Shown piece by piece: positions 37,488 to 45,857 of a stretch of DNA of 64,000 nucleotides. Origin of the DNA: G963668185 sp965237445 (GTDB taxonomy: Bacteria; Chloroflexota; Dehalococcoidia; Lucifugimonadales; G963668185); the NCBI GenBank assembly GCA_965237445.1, contig OZ250142.1, positions 1,364,001-1,428,000 on the forward strand, given 5' to 3'. Position 1 is the stretch's first letter. Every line of letters starts with the position of its first letter. Below the pieces are notes generated by a model that worked only from the letters and a program-made list of their open reading frames with translations, ran no database searches and had not been told where the DNA came from. The translations under genes were made by a program, and so were the position numbers.

Positions 37488-37651
37488 TCGTTTAAGTTTA
37501 CTCCTGAGCACTGCTTCTGCCAGCCCAACGTTTATGCTGGCGAAAACATAGGACTAGTGCAGTTTCAGCCCAGTCTTTCCTCGTCAAATGTCCTCTGGAC
37601 GGCAACGTTTCTAAAGCGAGAAAATCGGTAACTGTTTACGCCCACTAATGT

Positions 37652-37746
37652 AGCCAATAGATTGGCTGCGTCGACTCCGCCATTTGTGTGTGCGCACAAA
37701 GATGGCATACTTTTGCGTTGAAGACTTGTTGAAGGAATGCAAAAGT
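37652..37746. repeat. Three consecutive dyad symmetries upstream of a small orphan gene
   Basis: AGCCAA-TAGA-TTGGCT (37652-37667), TTTGTG-TGTGCG-CACAAA (37683-37700, flanked outside by GCCA and TGGC), and ACTTTTGC (37709-37716) with GCAAAAGT (37739-37746). All arms are perfect. They fill about 95 bases of the 300-bp gap between pyrE and the gene at 37792. The 5' part of the gap (37488-37650) holds only one weak CCAGC/GCTGG dyad. They could be operators or RNA hairpins in the leader. Confidence 0.6.
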
Positions 37747-37791
37747 TATGGCAGCATCTAGTGAGCGACATCTTCGTTGGGAGGACCAAGA

Positions 37792-38088
37792 ATGCCAACT
37801 TTTGAAAAGATTCACAAACTAGAGGCTCGGCTGAGAGTTGCCAAGGGAAAGCGTCAGGAAATCATCAGCCAGTACGTGGAGTACATTAAAGAACTCTCAG
37901 CAGACTCAACCGACTCGGCCGGAAAACTGGTGCCGGAGGCCGGAGAGTCCAAGGCTGCCGTGCGCCGTCGCCTGGGCGACGCTATGAGATTCCTTGGCGT
38001 AAATTTGGAAATCAAGACCGACTCTGACGCCGTCTATTTCTGGATCAAGCCGAGGAGAGGCAGGAAGCCCGCCGCACTGTCTGCCTAG
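37792..38088 (+). CDS. Small hypothetical protein with coiled-coil N-terminus and basic C-terminus
   Basis: 98 residues from ATG 37792, with GGGAGGA eight bases upstream (a TTG at 37777 is in frame). Residues 3-40 are a charged amphipathic helix (FEKIHKLEARLRVAKGKRQEI). Residues 60-98 end in a strongly basic tail, IKPRRGRKPA, resembling an AT-hook core. No family is recognised. The long dyad-rich leader and the basic tail would suit a nucleic-acid-binding protein that controls its own expression. Its G+C is lower than that of its neighbours. Confidence 0.7.
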   Translation: MPTFEKIHKLEARLRVAKGKRQEIISQYVEYIKELSADSTDSAGKLVPEAGESKAAVRRRLGDAMRFLGVNLEIKTDSDAVYFWIKPRRGRKPAALSA

Positions 38089-38133
38089 TTCAGAAGGGTT
38101 GTCCGCCTACGCTCTTCTGGTCCGGATACGCGC

Positions 38134-38988
38134 TTGACCATTGAGTCGGCAGCGCCGCCGCGTGTTCGAGTCGATTACCTGATCGAACGTTACTCGGTGC
38201 TACTGTTTGATGCCTATGGTGTTTTGCTTCATTCTCTCGGCCCATTGCCGGGAGCCGGCGAGCTTATCGCCAGGCTAAATGAGACCAAGAAGCCTTACTA
38301 CGTTCTGACAAACGATGCTTCAAGTCTTCCAGAGTCCAGCGCGGAACGCTATCAGAGCTTTGGCTTGGCAATCGCGTCCCGCAGGATCATCACGTCCGGG
38401 TCGCTGATCGCGGAGCACTTCGACAAGCATAGCCTTCAGGGTGCTGCTTGCGCCGTTATCGGTCCGCAAGACAGCGTCCGGTATGTCGAGCAGTCCGGCG
38501 GAAATTTGGTCGGACTTGACGACCCATTTGAAGTGCTGGTCATTGGTGATCAGTCAGGCCTTACCCACCGGGATACAGCCAACATCGCGCTTAACACCCT
38601 GCTCACACAGTTGGATCATGGCCAGGATGTTCATCTCGTGTTGCCGAACCCCGACCTAGCGTATCCCTCAGGAACGAGTCTCAACTTCGCCAGCGGCAGC
38701 GTGGCGCTCATGTTCGAAGCGGTACTGGAGCTCCGCTTTCCCGGCCGCCCTGACCTGCGCTTCCACAGGCTGGGCAAACCGGAAGCTCCAATTTTTGAAG
38801 AAGCCACGCGTCGCAGCGGTACCACGGACATGGTAATGATCGGCGACCAGCCCATCACCGACATTCGGGGAGCGCGGAGCTTCGGCATCGACTCAGCTCT
38901 TGTCAGCACCGGAGTTGCCATTACTGCCGACTCCTACGGCTGCGACCGTCCGGACTTCCTGCTCGAATCTCTGGAGTTGGGCGGTTAG
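38134..38988 (+). CDS. HAD-superfamily hydrolase, subfamily IIA (NagD-like)
   Basis: A 284-residue phosphatase. Motif I is LLFDAYGVLLHS, with Tyr in place of the usual second Asp, as in the DVWGV-type branch of HAD-IIA. Then YVLTNDASS (motif II), a cap domain, the motif III lysine in RLGKPEAPIF and motif IV MIGDQPITDIRGA. It starts with TTG 38134. Substrates of the branch are small sugar or nucleotide phosphates and cannot be predicted. Another HAD enzyme follows on the opposite strand. Confidence 0.87.
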   Translation: MTIESAAPPRVRVDYLIERYSVLLFDAYGVLLHSLGPLPGAGELIARLNETKKPYYVLTNDASSLPESSAERYQSFGLAIASRRIITSGSLIAEHFDKHSLQGAACAVIGPQDSVRYVEQSGGNLVGLDDPFEVLVIGDQSGLTHRDTANIALNTLLTQLDHGQDVHLVLPNPDLAYPSGTSLNFASGSVALMFEAVLELRFPGRPDLRFHRLGKPEAPIFEEATRRSGTTDMVMIGDQPITDIRGARSFGIDSALVSTGVAITADSYGCDRPDFLLESLELGG

Positions 38989-39025
38989 CAGGAGACCCGC
39001 GCGCTGGGATTCTCTCCATTGGAGA

Positions 39026-39829
39026 TTAGGGTCTGCTCTGGGCCCGGCCATCCGAGCTTGGAAACTCCAGCATCGGCATAAGGTACTCGGCAATCGCGAC
39101 GGCAAGCCCGTCCTCGTCGACGGTCGGCGCAATGTAGTGCGCGGCGGCCTTCACCTCGGGCGCCGCGTTCCCCATGGCAACCCTCATGCCGCAGGCCCTG
39201 AGCAACGGTAGGTCGTTATAGCTGTCACCAGCGCCCGCCACTTCCGCTCGGTCGATTCCCATCAACTCGGCGTATCTGAGCACCGCCGTTTCCTTGGTGG
39301 CGTCCGCGTGAGTGAAGTCCACCATCCAATCGCCATTGTCTATTCGGACGATGACAGACGTATGCACCCCGGGCATTTCTCCGAACATCGCTGCGATCTC
39401 CTTTGCGCGTTCGGGGGTCAGACTTATGGCCGTAATTCGTGTGACGCGCCACTCGCGTATCTCAGCGGTCGAGCCGATGGCGCGGTCACCGTCAACGCCG
39501 GAGTAAGCGTGGCCATGTCCGTCGAGGTATCCGATGATCGCCTCTGCATCCCGCCGGCTGAGCGCCTTGAGCCACGGCGTCTCTCCCGTAGTGGGGTCGA
39601 AGATACGGGCTCCGCCTTCCGAGATCTGAAGTGCGCTCAGTCCAGCTTTCGCGGCGAACCTCCGCACTACGATGTGGTCTCTGCTGGACACGATCGAGAC
39701 CGGAATTCGCTGTGCCAGCCGGCTTACTGCGGAGCGCACACGGGGAGCCAGCACCAGGTGGGCGCGTACCATAGTCCCGTCAAGATCGATTAGGGCGGCT
39801 TTAAGCAATGTGGTGATACAATCGCCCAC
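39026..39829 (-). CDS. HAD-superfamily phosphatase, subfamily IIB (Cof/SPP-like)
   Basis: A 267-residue phosphatase: motif I IDLDGTM, motif II VSSRDH, motif IV GAGDSYNDLPLL. A C2B cap lies between. GTG 39829 or TTG 39808 could be the start; the TTG lies right before the first strand. Archaeal phosphoglycolate phosphatase and sucrose-phosphate phosphatase share this layout. It is divergent from the aminotransferase, with only 39 bases between starts, so the promoters overlap. Confidence 0.87.
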   Translation of the reverse strand: MGDCITTLLKAALIDLDGTMVRAHLVLAPRVRSAVSRLAQRIPVSIVSSRDHIVVRRFAAKAGLSALQISEGGARIFDPTTGETPWLKALSRRDAEAIIGYLDGHGHAYSGVDGDRAIGSTAEIREWRVTRITAISLTPERAKEIAAMFGEMPGVHTSVIVRIDNGDWMVDFTHADATKETAVLRYAELMGIDRAEVAGAGDSYNDLPLLRACGMRVAMGNAAPEVKAAAHYIAPTVDEDGLAVAIAEYLMPMLEFPSSDGRAQSRP

Positions 39830-39868
39830 CTAACTGAGGTACAAAAGACCGGCCCAGGGAGGGCGCTA

Positions 39869-40768
39869 ATGTCTGAGTTCACAGCGTATTTTAACGGACA
39901 GTGGATCGGCTTGGACGATGTCAAGCTTGACGTTGCAGACCGCGGATTCATGGGTGGCGACGTCGTGTTCGAAATCACCCGGACGTTTGGCGGCAAGAGT
40001 TTCCGGCTTGACGAACACTTGGACCGGCTCTACCGCTCGCTAAAGTACGTCCGCATCGACCCCGGGATGGACCAGGATGAGATGCGTGCCCTCACAGAAG
40101 ACGCGCTAGGCCGCAACCTTGGAGCACTGGAAGAAGGCGGAGATCTTTCCATCCAACACTTCGTGACGCGGGGAAAAGGCAGAAAGGCGTCGCTAGCCGG
40201 GCCTCCGACCGTGTGCATCAGGGTGTATCCCTTGGACTTCGAGCGATATGCGTCGCTGTTTGAGTCCGGCGTGCACGGCGTGATCACCCGCACCCGCAGC
40301 TTCTCATCCGACTCGCTCGATCCCAAAGTAAAACACTACAGCCGAATGAACTTCGCCTTGGCCGATCTGGAAGCCTCAGACGTCGATCCGGAAGGCTGGC
40401 CGATTCTCCTGGACCAGGAAGGAAATCTCGCCGAGGGCATTTCATACAATGTGTTCCTCGTATCGGACGGCGTGATAAAGACGCCCGGCGACCAGAGCAT
40501 CCTTCAGGGTGTGTCCCGCCAGACCGTCTTTGACCTTGCGGATGGTCTGAGAATCCCGGTCGCTGAAGAGCAGCTTCAGCCCTACGACCTCTACAACGCG
40601 GATGAGGCCTTCTTCACCGCGACTTCTTACTGCGTACTGCCCGTGACCAAGGTTGATTGGAGACCCGTGGGCGACGGCGATGTCGGTCCTGTCACGCGTC
40701 AGTTGCTGGCGGCGTGGAGCGAGCATGCGGGCGTCGACATCATCGATCAGGCGTTGCGCTTCTCGTAA
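39869..40768 (+). CDS. Class IV aminotransferase (BCAT/D-amino acid transaminase/ADC lyase fold)
   Basis: A 299-residue PLP enzyme. The PLP lysine is in KVKHYSRMNFALADLEA, the glutamate that contacts PLP in LAEGISYNVFLV, and the phosphate loop in ILQGVSRQTVFDLA. A strong ribosome binding site (AGGGAGGG) precedes the ATG. Branched-chain aminotransferase is the most likely role by fold and length, but D-alanine transaminase and aminodeoxychorismate lyase are hard to exclude. No partner pathway gene is adjacent. Confidence 0.87.
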   Translation: MSEFTAYFNGQWIGLDDVKLDVADRGFMGGDVVFEITRTFGGKSFRLDEHLDRLYRSLKYVRIDPGMDQDEMRALTEDALGRNLGALEEGGDLSIQHFVTRGKGRKASLAGPPTVCIRVYPLDFERYASLFESGVHGVITRTRSFSSDSLDPKVKHYSRMNFALADLEASDVDPEGWPILLDQEGNLAEGISYNVFLVSDGVIKTPGDQSILQGVSRQTVFDLADGLRIPVAEEQLQPYDLYNADEAFFTATSYCVLPVTKVDWRPVGDGDVGPVTRQLLAAWSEHAGVDIIDQALRFS

Positions 40769-40862
40769 CTCGTTCGATACGTAGTTACATGACGGCAGGG
40801 AGTCCGGCGCCCATGGATTCCGCAGGCGGACCCAGGCGTCCGTCCGGTAGGTTCGCCCTTGC

Positions 40863-40868
40863 TAGAAT
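40863..40868 (+). promoter_or_regulatory. Extended -10 element upstream of DUF2298 gene
   Basis: TGC-TAGAAT sits six bases before ATG 40875, which opens a 15-codon peptide ending at TAG 40920. The same spacing is seen at 10204, 32158, 53378 and 60046, suggesting a leaderless transcript. The DUF2298 start at 40944/40947 lies 21-24 bases beyond, in the same frame. Confidence 0.4.
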
Positions 40869-40943
40869 CCCCTCATGAGAGACGCCGACGGTACCCTGCG
40901 ACGGGCTGATGGCGCGGCATAGTCTTCACGCCCATCGGGGCTG

Positions 40944-43541
40944 GTGATGTTGTCTCCCCTCTGGGACCGCATCGCGCTCCTGGGCGTCGTCGCGGTCATT
41001 GCCTCGGTGCTGGTCATCCTCCTGTACGGTTGGGCAGGCGGGGATCCGTCGCCGCGCCTCATCGAGGCTGACGGGCCGCACTTGGGCCTCATGATGTCGC
41101 CTGAACTGGCCGAGGCCCAGCAGGCTGGCGGGACTTGGACGGACGTCGTCGATGATGACGGTTGGCCTGCCCGGCTCCCTGTTCTTGCCTGGTTGGTCGT
41201 CGTCGAGGGAATCGCGCTGCTGGGCCTGCCTTTGGGATTCCTGCTCTTCAGGTCTCTGCCGGACAGAGGGTTCCTGCTGACCAAGGTCCTCGCACTTCTC
41301 CTGGTCTGCTTCGTAGTCTGGCTCCTGGCAAGCCTCCGCTGGATGGCGTTCTCCCCGGCGTCGATCGCCATTGCGATTGCCGGCTTGGCCTCCGTCTCTA
41401 CCCTCGTTGCGTCCCGGCGTCGCGATGAGATTCTGAGCTTCGTTCGCCGGCGCTGGCCGGTCCTCCTCGTCAGCGAGGTCTTGTTCCTCGCGGCGTTCCT
41501 TGCGTTCTTGGCCGTACGTATGGCCAATCCCGACCTCTGGCACCCGCACTTCGGCGGCGAGAAGCCGATGGATCTCGCGTATCTCACCGCCGTCGCTCGC
41601 TCCACGTACATGCCGCCTTACGATCCGTGGTTCGCGGGCGGCTACATGAACTACTACTACTGGGGACATTTCGTCGTCGCCACCCTTGTGCGCGCAACAG
41701 GCATCGCCCCTTCCACCGCATACAACCTCTCGGTGCCCTTGTTCTTCGCGCTGACGGCAGGCGCGGCCTACTCGCTCGTATACAACATGACGGAAGCTAC
41801 TCTTCGGCGCCGGCTCCCCGCAACGTCAGCGCCGGCGGTCCGATGGCCGCCCTTGGCCGCCGGCCTCGCGGGAGCCTCGTTCGTGGCCGTGCTCGGCAAC
41901 CTGGACGGCGCGGTACAGGTCGGGCAGGGGGCATGGCGAGCGGTCATTCAGGGCATGCCGTTCGGCGAGTTCGACTTCTGGCGAAGCAGCCGCATGATGC
42001 CGCCCGACCCTCCCGGTAACGAGATCACCGAGTTTCCATTCTTCACCTTCCTGTTTGGTGACCTGCATGCTCACATGATGGCGCTTCCCTTTACGCTCCT
42101 CGTGCTTGGAATATCGCTTGCCGTCGTCTTGTCCGCGCACCGCCCCGGTAAGGGCGCGCGATGGCGGGCGCACGACATATTCCTGCTGACCGTGCTGGGA
42201 CTCTCGACCGGTGTTCTGCGCCCCCTCAATACTTGGGACTACCCCACATACCTGGCGATCGCGGCCGCCGCTGTTGGCCTTTCAATCTACTTGCGGGAAG
42301 GCCGACTGTCGCCCGGCGTCGCCGGAGAGACTGCTCTCAAGATATTGTTCGTGGCCGCCGTCGGCTGGCTCGCGTTCCTGCCGTACATTCGCGGGAGCGA
42401 GGCTTTCTTCACGAGCCTGGAGACTACGACGAACACGACTGCACTATGGCAATTCCTGGCCATACACGGGTTGTTCGTGTTCATCATCGGTTCGTTCCTG
42501 CTGTCCGGTCCGCGTCCGCGGCTCAATGCCGTCCTGGCTTGGACACGCCTTGGCCTCGGCAGTTCGCGATTTATGCAGGCCGGCCTCTCCGGACTCGGTC
42601 TTCTGGCCATGATCGGCTTCATCTGCATGGCAATCATCAGTTGGCAGTCCGCTTCGGGCGCCACCATGCCCTTCGCGGCGATTGCGCTGGCCTTGCTCGC
42701 CATCCGATTGATGTCGTGGAAGAAGGCGGCGGGCCCTGACTGGCCGATGCTGGCCTACGCTGGCATTTTGGTCGCCGTCGCACTTGGACTGGTGGTGGGA
42801 TTGGAGGCCTGGCGAGTAGAGGGCGACGTTGATCGCATGAACAGCGTTTTCAAATTGTACATGCAGGTTTGGGTGCTCATGGCGGTGGCCTCCGCCTTCC
42901 TGCTCTGGTACATGCTGGACACCCGGCTCAAGTTATTGCCTCGGCTGCCTCGGAAGCTGTGGGTCGCAGCAGCGGCGGTCTTGGTTGTATGCGCCGGGCT
43001 TTACACGGTGCTTGGGGCCAACGATAGGCTGGACTACAGGGTCAAAGGCCAGTCCGTGCCCCTAACGCTGGACGGCGAGGCTTACGTTGACGGCGCGGTC
43101 TACGAAGACATCCCCGGTCCTATCGATCTCGAGGCCGATTTCGAAGGAATTACGTGGCTGCGGGAGAATGTCGAAGGCACTCCCGTGGTACTGGAGGCGG
43201 TCACTCCATTCTACCGGTGGGGTGGCAGAGTCTCGGTGTACACCGGGCTGCCCGCCGTCCTGGGCTGGAAGTGGCACCAGGAGCAGCAGCGCTGGGACTA
43301 TCGTTGGGCAGTCGAACAACGGAACTACGAGGTGGAGTTCATCTACGAGACTCTCGACGCTGCCGAGGCTTTGCGGCTCCTCAGGATGTACAACGTGCGC
43401 TACGTTTACGTGGGGCAGGTTGAGCGGCTTTACTATCCTCAAGATGGCCTGGGCAAGTTTGAGGATGAGCTTGCGGAACACCTGCTGCCAGTCTTCCGAA
43501 ACGGAAAGACAACGGTCTATCGTGTGTCCGGTTCGGATTGA
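40944..43541 (+). CDS. DUF2298 multi-pass membrane protein (glycosyltransferase-like)
   Basis: An 865-residue membrane protein with about 14 hydrophobic segments. The DUF2298 (YYY) block is clear: GYMNYYYWGHFVVATLV, EFPFFTFLFGDLHAHMMALP and NTWDYPTY. Near the C-terminus VDRMNSVFKLYMQVW and a soluble end with VYTGLPAVLGWKWHQEQQR are also typical. The family is related to GT-C/PMT-type glycosyltransferases and is common in Chloroflexota; the reaction is not known. The start is GTG 40944 or ATG 40947, with a weak ribosome binding site. Confidence 0.87.
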   Translation: MMLSPLWDRIALLGVVAVIASVLVILLYGWAGGDPSPRLIEADGPHLGLMMSPELAEAQQAGGTWTDVVDDDGWPARLPVLAWLVVVEGIALLGLPLGFLLFRSLPDRGFLLTKVLALLLVCFVVWLLASLRWMAFSPASIAIAIAGLASVSTLVASRRRDEILSFVRRRWPVLLVSEVLFLAAFLAFLAVRMANPDLWHPHFGGEKPMDLAYLTAVARSTYMPPYDPWFAGGYMNYYYWGHFVVATLVRATGIAPSTAYNLSVPLFFALTAGAAYSLVYNMTEATLRRRLPATSAPAVRWPPLAAGLAGASFVAVLGNLDGAVQVGQGAWRAVIQGMPFGEFDFWRSSRMMPPDPPGNEITEFPFFTFLFGDLHAHMMALPFTLLVLGISLAVVLSAHRPGKGARWRAHDIFLLTVLGLSTGVLRPLNTWDYPTYLAIAAAAVGLSIYLREGRLSPGVAGETALKILFVAAVGWLAFLPYIRGSEAFFTSLETTTNTTALWQFLAIHGLFVFIIGSFLLSGPRPRLNAVLAWTRLGLGSSRFMQAGLSGLGLLAMIGFICMAIISWQSASGATMPFAAIALALLAIRLMSWKKAAGPDWPMLAYAGILVAVALGLVVGLEAWRVEGDVDRMNSVFKLYMQVWVLMAVASAFLLWYMLDTRLKLLPRLPRKLWVAAAAVLVVCAGLYTVLGANDRLDYRVKGQSVPLTLDGEAYVDGAVYEDIPGPIDLEADFEGITWLRENVEGTPVVLEAVTPFYRWGGRVSVYTGLPAVLGWKWHQEQQRWDYRWAVEQRNYEVEFIYETLDAAEALRLLRMYNVRYVYVGQVERLYYPQDGLGKFEDELAEHLLPVFRNGKTTVYRVSGSD

Positions 43542-43640
43542 CACTACCCATGCCCAAACTTAGAATCACGCTGTCCGGGCGGCGGTGAGGCACAGTGTAC
43601 GAAAACCGGACGGGCAACCCACTCACCCGCGGAGGTTCCA

Positions 43641-43880
43641 ATGACGACGAGAGCATACATCTTGATAGAGACTGCTGTCGGCAAGTCCCGAAGCGTTTCC
43701 GACACGCTCAAGTCCTTGCCCGGCGTAGATACAGTCGATGCGGTTACCGGCCCATACGACATCATTGCCATCGTCAGCGCAAGTGATCTGAACGCGGTTG
43801 GGGACCTGGTCACAAGCCAGATCCACACAATCAACGGAATAGTACGTACCGTCACTTGCCTTTCGGTCGGAGGTCAGTAA
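43641..43880 (+). CDS. Stand-alone Lrp/AsnC ligand-binding (RAM) domain protein
   Basis: A 79-residue protein consisting of only the RAM domain: YILIETAVGKSRSVSDTL, VDAVTGPYDIIAIV, VRTVTCLSV. There is no helix-turn-helix. Such proteins bind amino acids and assemble into decamers that can modulate Lrp-type regulators. GGAGG is seven bases before the ATG. It lies between the DUF2298 gene and an acyl-CoA dehydrogenase and is probably monocistronic. Confidence 0.88.
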   Translation: MTTRAYILIETAVGKSRSVSDTLKSLPGVDTVDAVTGPYDIIAIVSASDLNAVGDLVTSQIHTINGIVRTVTCLSVGGQ

Positions 43881-43997
43881 GACAGAGTTCGCTGGTGCTG
43901 GACTGCATGTGTCCGGCCTGCACAATGATCCCAAGTAGCTGGCACTGGGCAGACAGGGCTGCGCGGGTGGATCGCAGAAAGAGGGAGGAGGTCCATC

Positions 43998-45170
43998 ATG
44001 GATTTCAGGTTTGAATCAAAAGACGTCGAGTTCAGAGAGGAAGTCGCCGAGTTTGCGGACAAGGAGCTTCCCTGGGACTGGCGGACCGAGACCCTGGACC
44101 CCGAGGAACCGGAAGACGGCAAAGTAGTCCAGCAGTTCAAGAGAAAGCTGGCCGACCAGGGCTGGCTGACAATGGCCTGGCCCAGCGAGTACGGCGGTCG
44201 CGACGCGCCGCACATTCAGCAGATGATCTTCAACGAGGAAATGGCCTATCGTGGCGTTCCCGTGGGGGACATGGGCGTAAGAATGGTCGGCCCTATCCTG
44301 ATGATGTACGGCACCGATGAGCAGAAGGCGAACTTCCTGCCGAAAATCGCAAAGGCCGACATTAGCTGGTGCCAGGGCTACTCTGAGCCCAACTCCGGCT
44401 CAGACCTCGCGAGCCTGCAGACCAGGGCCGTCGTTGATGGCGACGACTACGTCGTTAACGGCTCCAAGCTGTGGAACGGCGCGCACTCGGGCGCCGACCA
44501 CATGTTCCTTCTGACCCGCACCGATCCGGACGCGCCCAAGCACCGGGGCATCAGCTTCCTGCTGACGGAGATGGCGGCGCCTGGCATCACTGTGGAGCGA
44601 GTACCCATGATGTGGGACGGCGCTCGCGCCCTCGTAACCTTCGACGACGTGCGCATCGCGCGGGAGAACCTCGTTGGCGAGGAAAACCGTGGCTGGTATG
44701 TGGGCGCGGCGCTCTTGGACTTCGAGCGCTCCGGCGTGGACAGGCCCGCAAGGGCGAAGCGCATCCTGGAAGACCTCGTCAAGTTGTGCAAGGAAACAAG
44801 GCGCAACGGCAAGACGCTCTCAGAAGACCCGGTGTTCCGCCACCGGCTGGCCGACGCGGCCGTCCAGATAGAGGCGGCGCGAATGATGTGCTACCAGGTC
44901 GCCTGGATGCAGAGCCAGGGGCAGGTTCCCAACCGTGAGGCGTCGACGTGCAAGGCATTCGGGACCGAGATGATCCTGCGCATGTACAACCTTGGCATGC
45001 AGATCATGGGCCTGCACGGTCAGCTCAAGCCAGGCTCCAAGCATGCCCCGCTGGAGGGCAGGCTGGAGAAGGCTTATCTGGCTGCCCACGGTGGACAGGT
45101 CGCCGGCGGCACGTCGGAGATCCAGCGGAACGTCATCGCCACACGCGGCTTGGGACTGCCCAGAGGCTAA
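43998..45170 (+). CDS. Acyl-CoA dehydrogenase family protein
   Basis: A 390-residue flavoenzyme. N-terminal helical domain, the FAD loop WCQGYSEPNSGSDLASLQTRA, VNGSKLWNGAHSGADH, and the C-terminal GGTSEIQRNVIATRGLGLPR that ends most family members. GGAGGAGG precedes the ATG. It resembles the long-chain/steroid side-chain FadE group often encoded as pairs; the second enzyme at 45858-46982 is probably its partner, with the Nudix gene between. Such pairs form heteromers in steroid side-chain oxidation. Confidence 0.9.
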   Translation: MDFRFESKDVEFREEVAEFADKELPWDWRTETLDPEEPEDGKVVQQFKRKLADQGWLTMAWPSEYGGRDAPHIQQMIFNEEMAYRGVPVGDMGVRMVGPILMMYGTDEQKANFLPKIAKADISWCQGYSEPNSGSDLASLQTRAVVDGDDYVVNGSKLWNGAHSGADHMFLLTRTDPDAPKHRGISFLLTEMAAPGITVERVPMMWDGARALVTFDDVRIARENLVGEENRGWYVGAALLDFERSGVDRPARAKRILEDLVKLCKETRRNGKTLSEDPVFRHRLADAAVQIEAARMMCYQVAWMQSQGQVPNREASTCKAFGTEMILRMYNLGMQIMGLHGQLKPGSKHAPLEGRLEKAYLAAHGGQVAGGTSEIQRNVIATRGLGLPRG

Positions 45171-45230
45171 GCGGCGCAACTCTTGCGCACACATGGCGAT
45201 GCTGGCCCGAACAGTTTCCGGCCAAGGCAG

Positions 45231-45797
45231 GTGTTCGAAGCGTATGACAGGTCCGGAACGCGCGACGACGAAGGCACGCTGTTCTGTTCGAGGTGCGGTT
45301 CGAAGTGCGCTCCAGGTCGCGATCGGCCCAGGCCGGTCTGCCTGTCGTGCGGGCGCGTTCAGTACCGCTCAGCTTCTGTCGGAGTCTGCGTGTTGATTGT
45401 GAGGGACGGAAAAGTCTTGCTCGGGAAACGGTCCGGGCCTCTATTCCCTGACAAGTGGGCATTGCCCGGCGGCACCGTGGAATTCGGCGAGGACTTCCTG
45501 ACGGCGTCCAGGCGCGAGGCCAAAGAAGAGACGGGACTCGACGTTGAAATTGCGTCGATAGTGAACGTGGCAACGGAGTATCTGACGCCCGACCTGCACG
45601 TTCTGCAAATCGCGTGCTCAGCTAAGACGGCAAGTGGCCGTGAGGCCCCTGCCGATGATCTGAGGGAACTCAAATGGGTTGACCTCAATGGACCGTTTCC
45701 TCCTCTGGCGTTCGAGGCGGATGAGCATGCGATTCGACAGTTCGTGAAGAACGGCCACGGGGGAATCGCGGTGGATCCAGCGTTCGCAAGCGGATAG
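45231..45797 (+). CDS. Nudix hydrolase with N-terminal zinc ribbon
   Basis: A zinc ribbon (FCSRCGSKC then CLSCG, NudC-like) precedes a Nudix domain with the complete box GTVEFGEDFLTASRREAKEETGLDV. It hydrolyses a nucleoside diphosphate linked to another moiety. GTG 45231 is taken as the start; a TTG at 45183 is in frame but lies close to the stop of the previous gene. It sits between two acyl-CoA dehydrogenase genes, so it may act on CoA or ADP-ribose, but the box lacks a CoA-specific signature. Confidence 0.85.
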   Translation: MFEAYDRSGTRDDEGTLFCSRCGSKCAPGRDRPRPVCLSCGRVQYRSASVGVCVLIVRDGKVLLGKRSGPLFPDKWALPGGTVEFGEDFLTASRREAKEETGLDVEIASIVNVATEYLTPDLHVLQIACSAKTASGREAPADDLRELKWVDLNGPFPPLAFEADEHAIRQFVKNGHGGIAVDPAFASG

Positions 45798-45857
45798 CCG
45801 CGGGCGCGGAATCGGACCTCTTAGAAACATAAGTTACACACAAAACGGGAGAAACAG

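Noticed and set aside
37519..37541. CCAGC/GCTGG dyad after pyrE as terminator
   Set aside because: Only a 5-6 bp stem with an 11-base loop and no run of T on either side.
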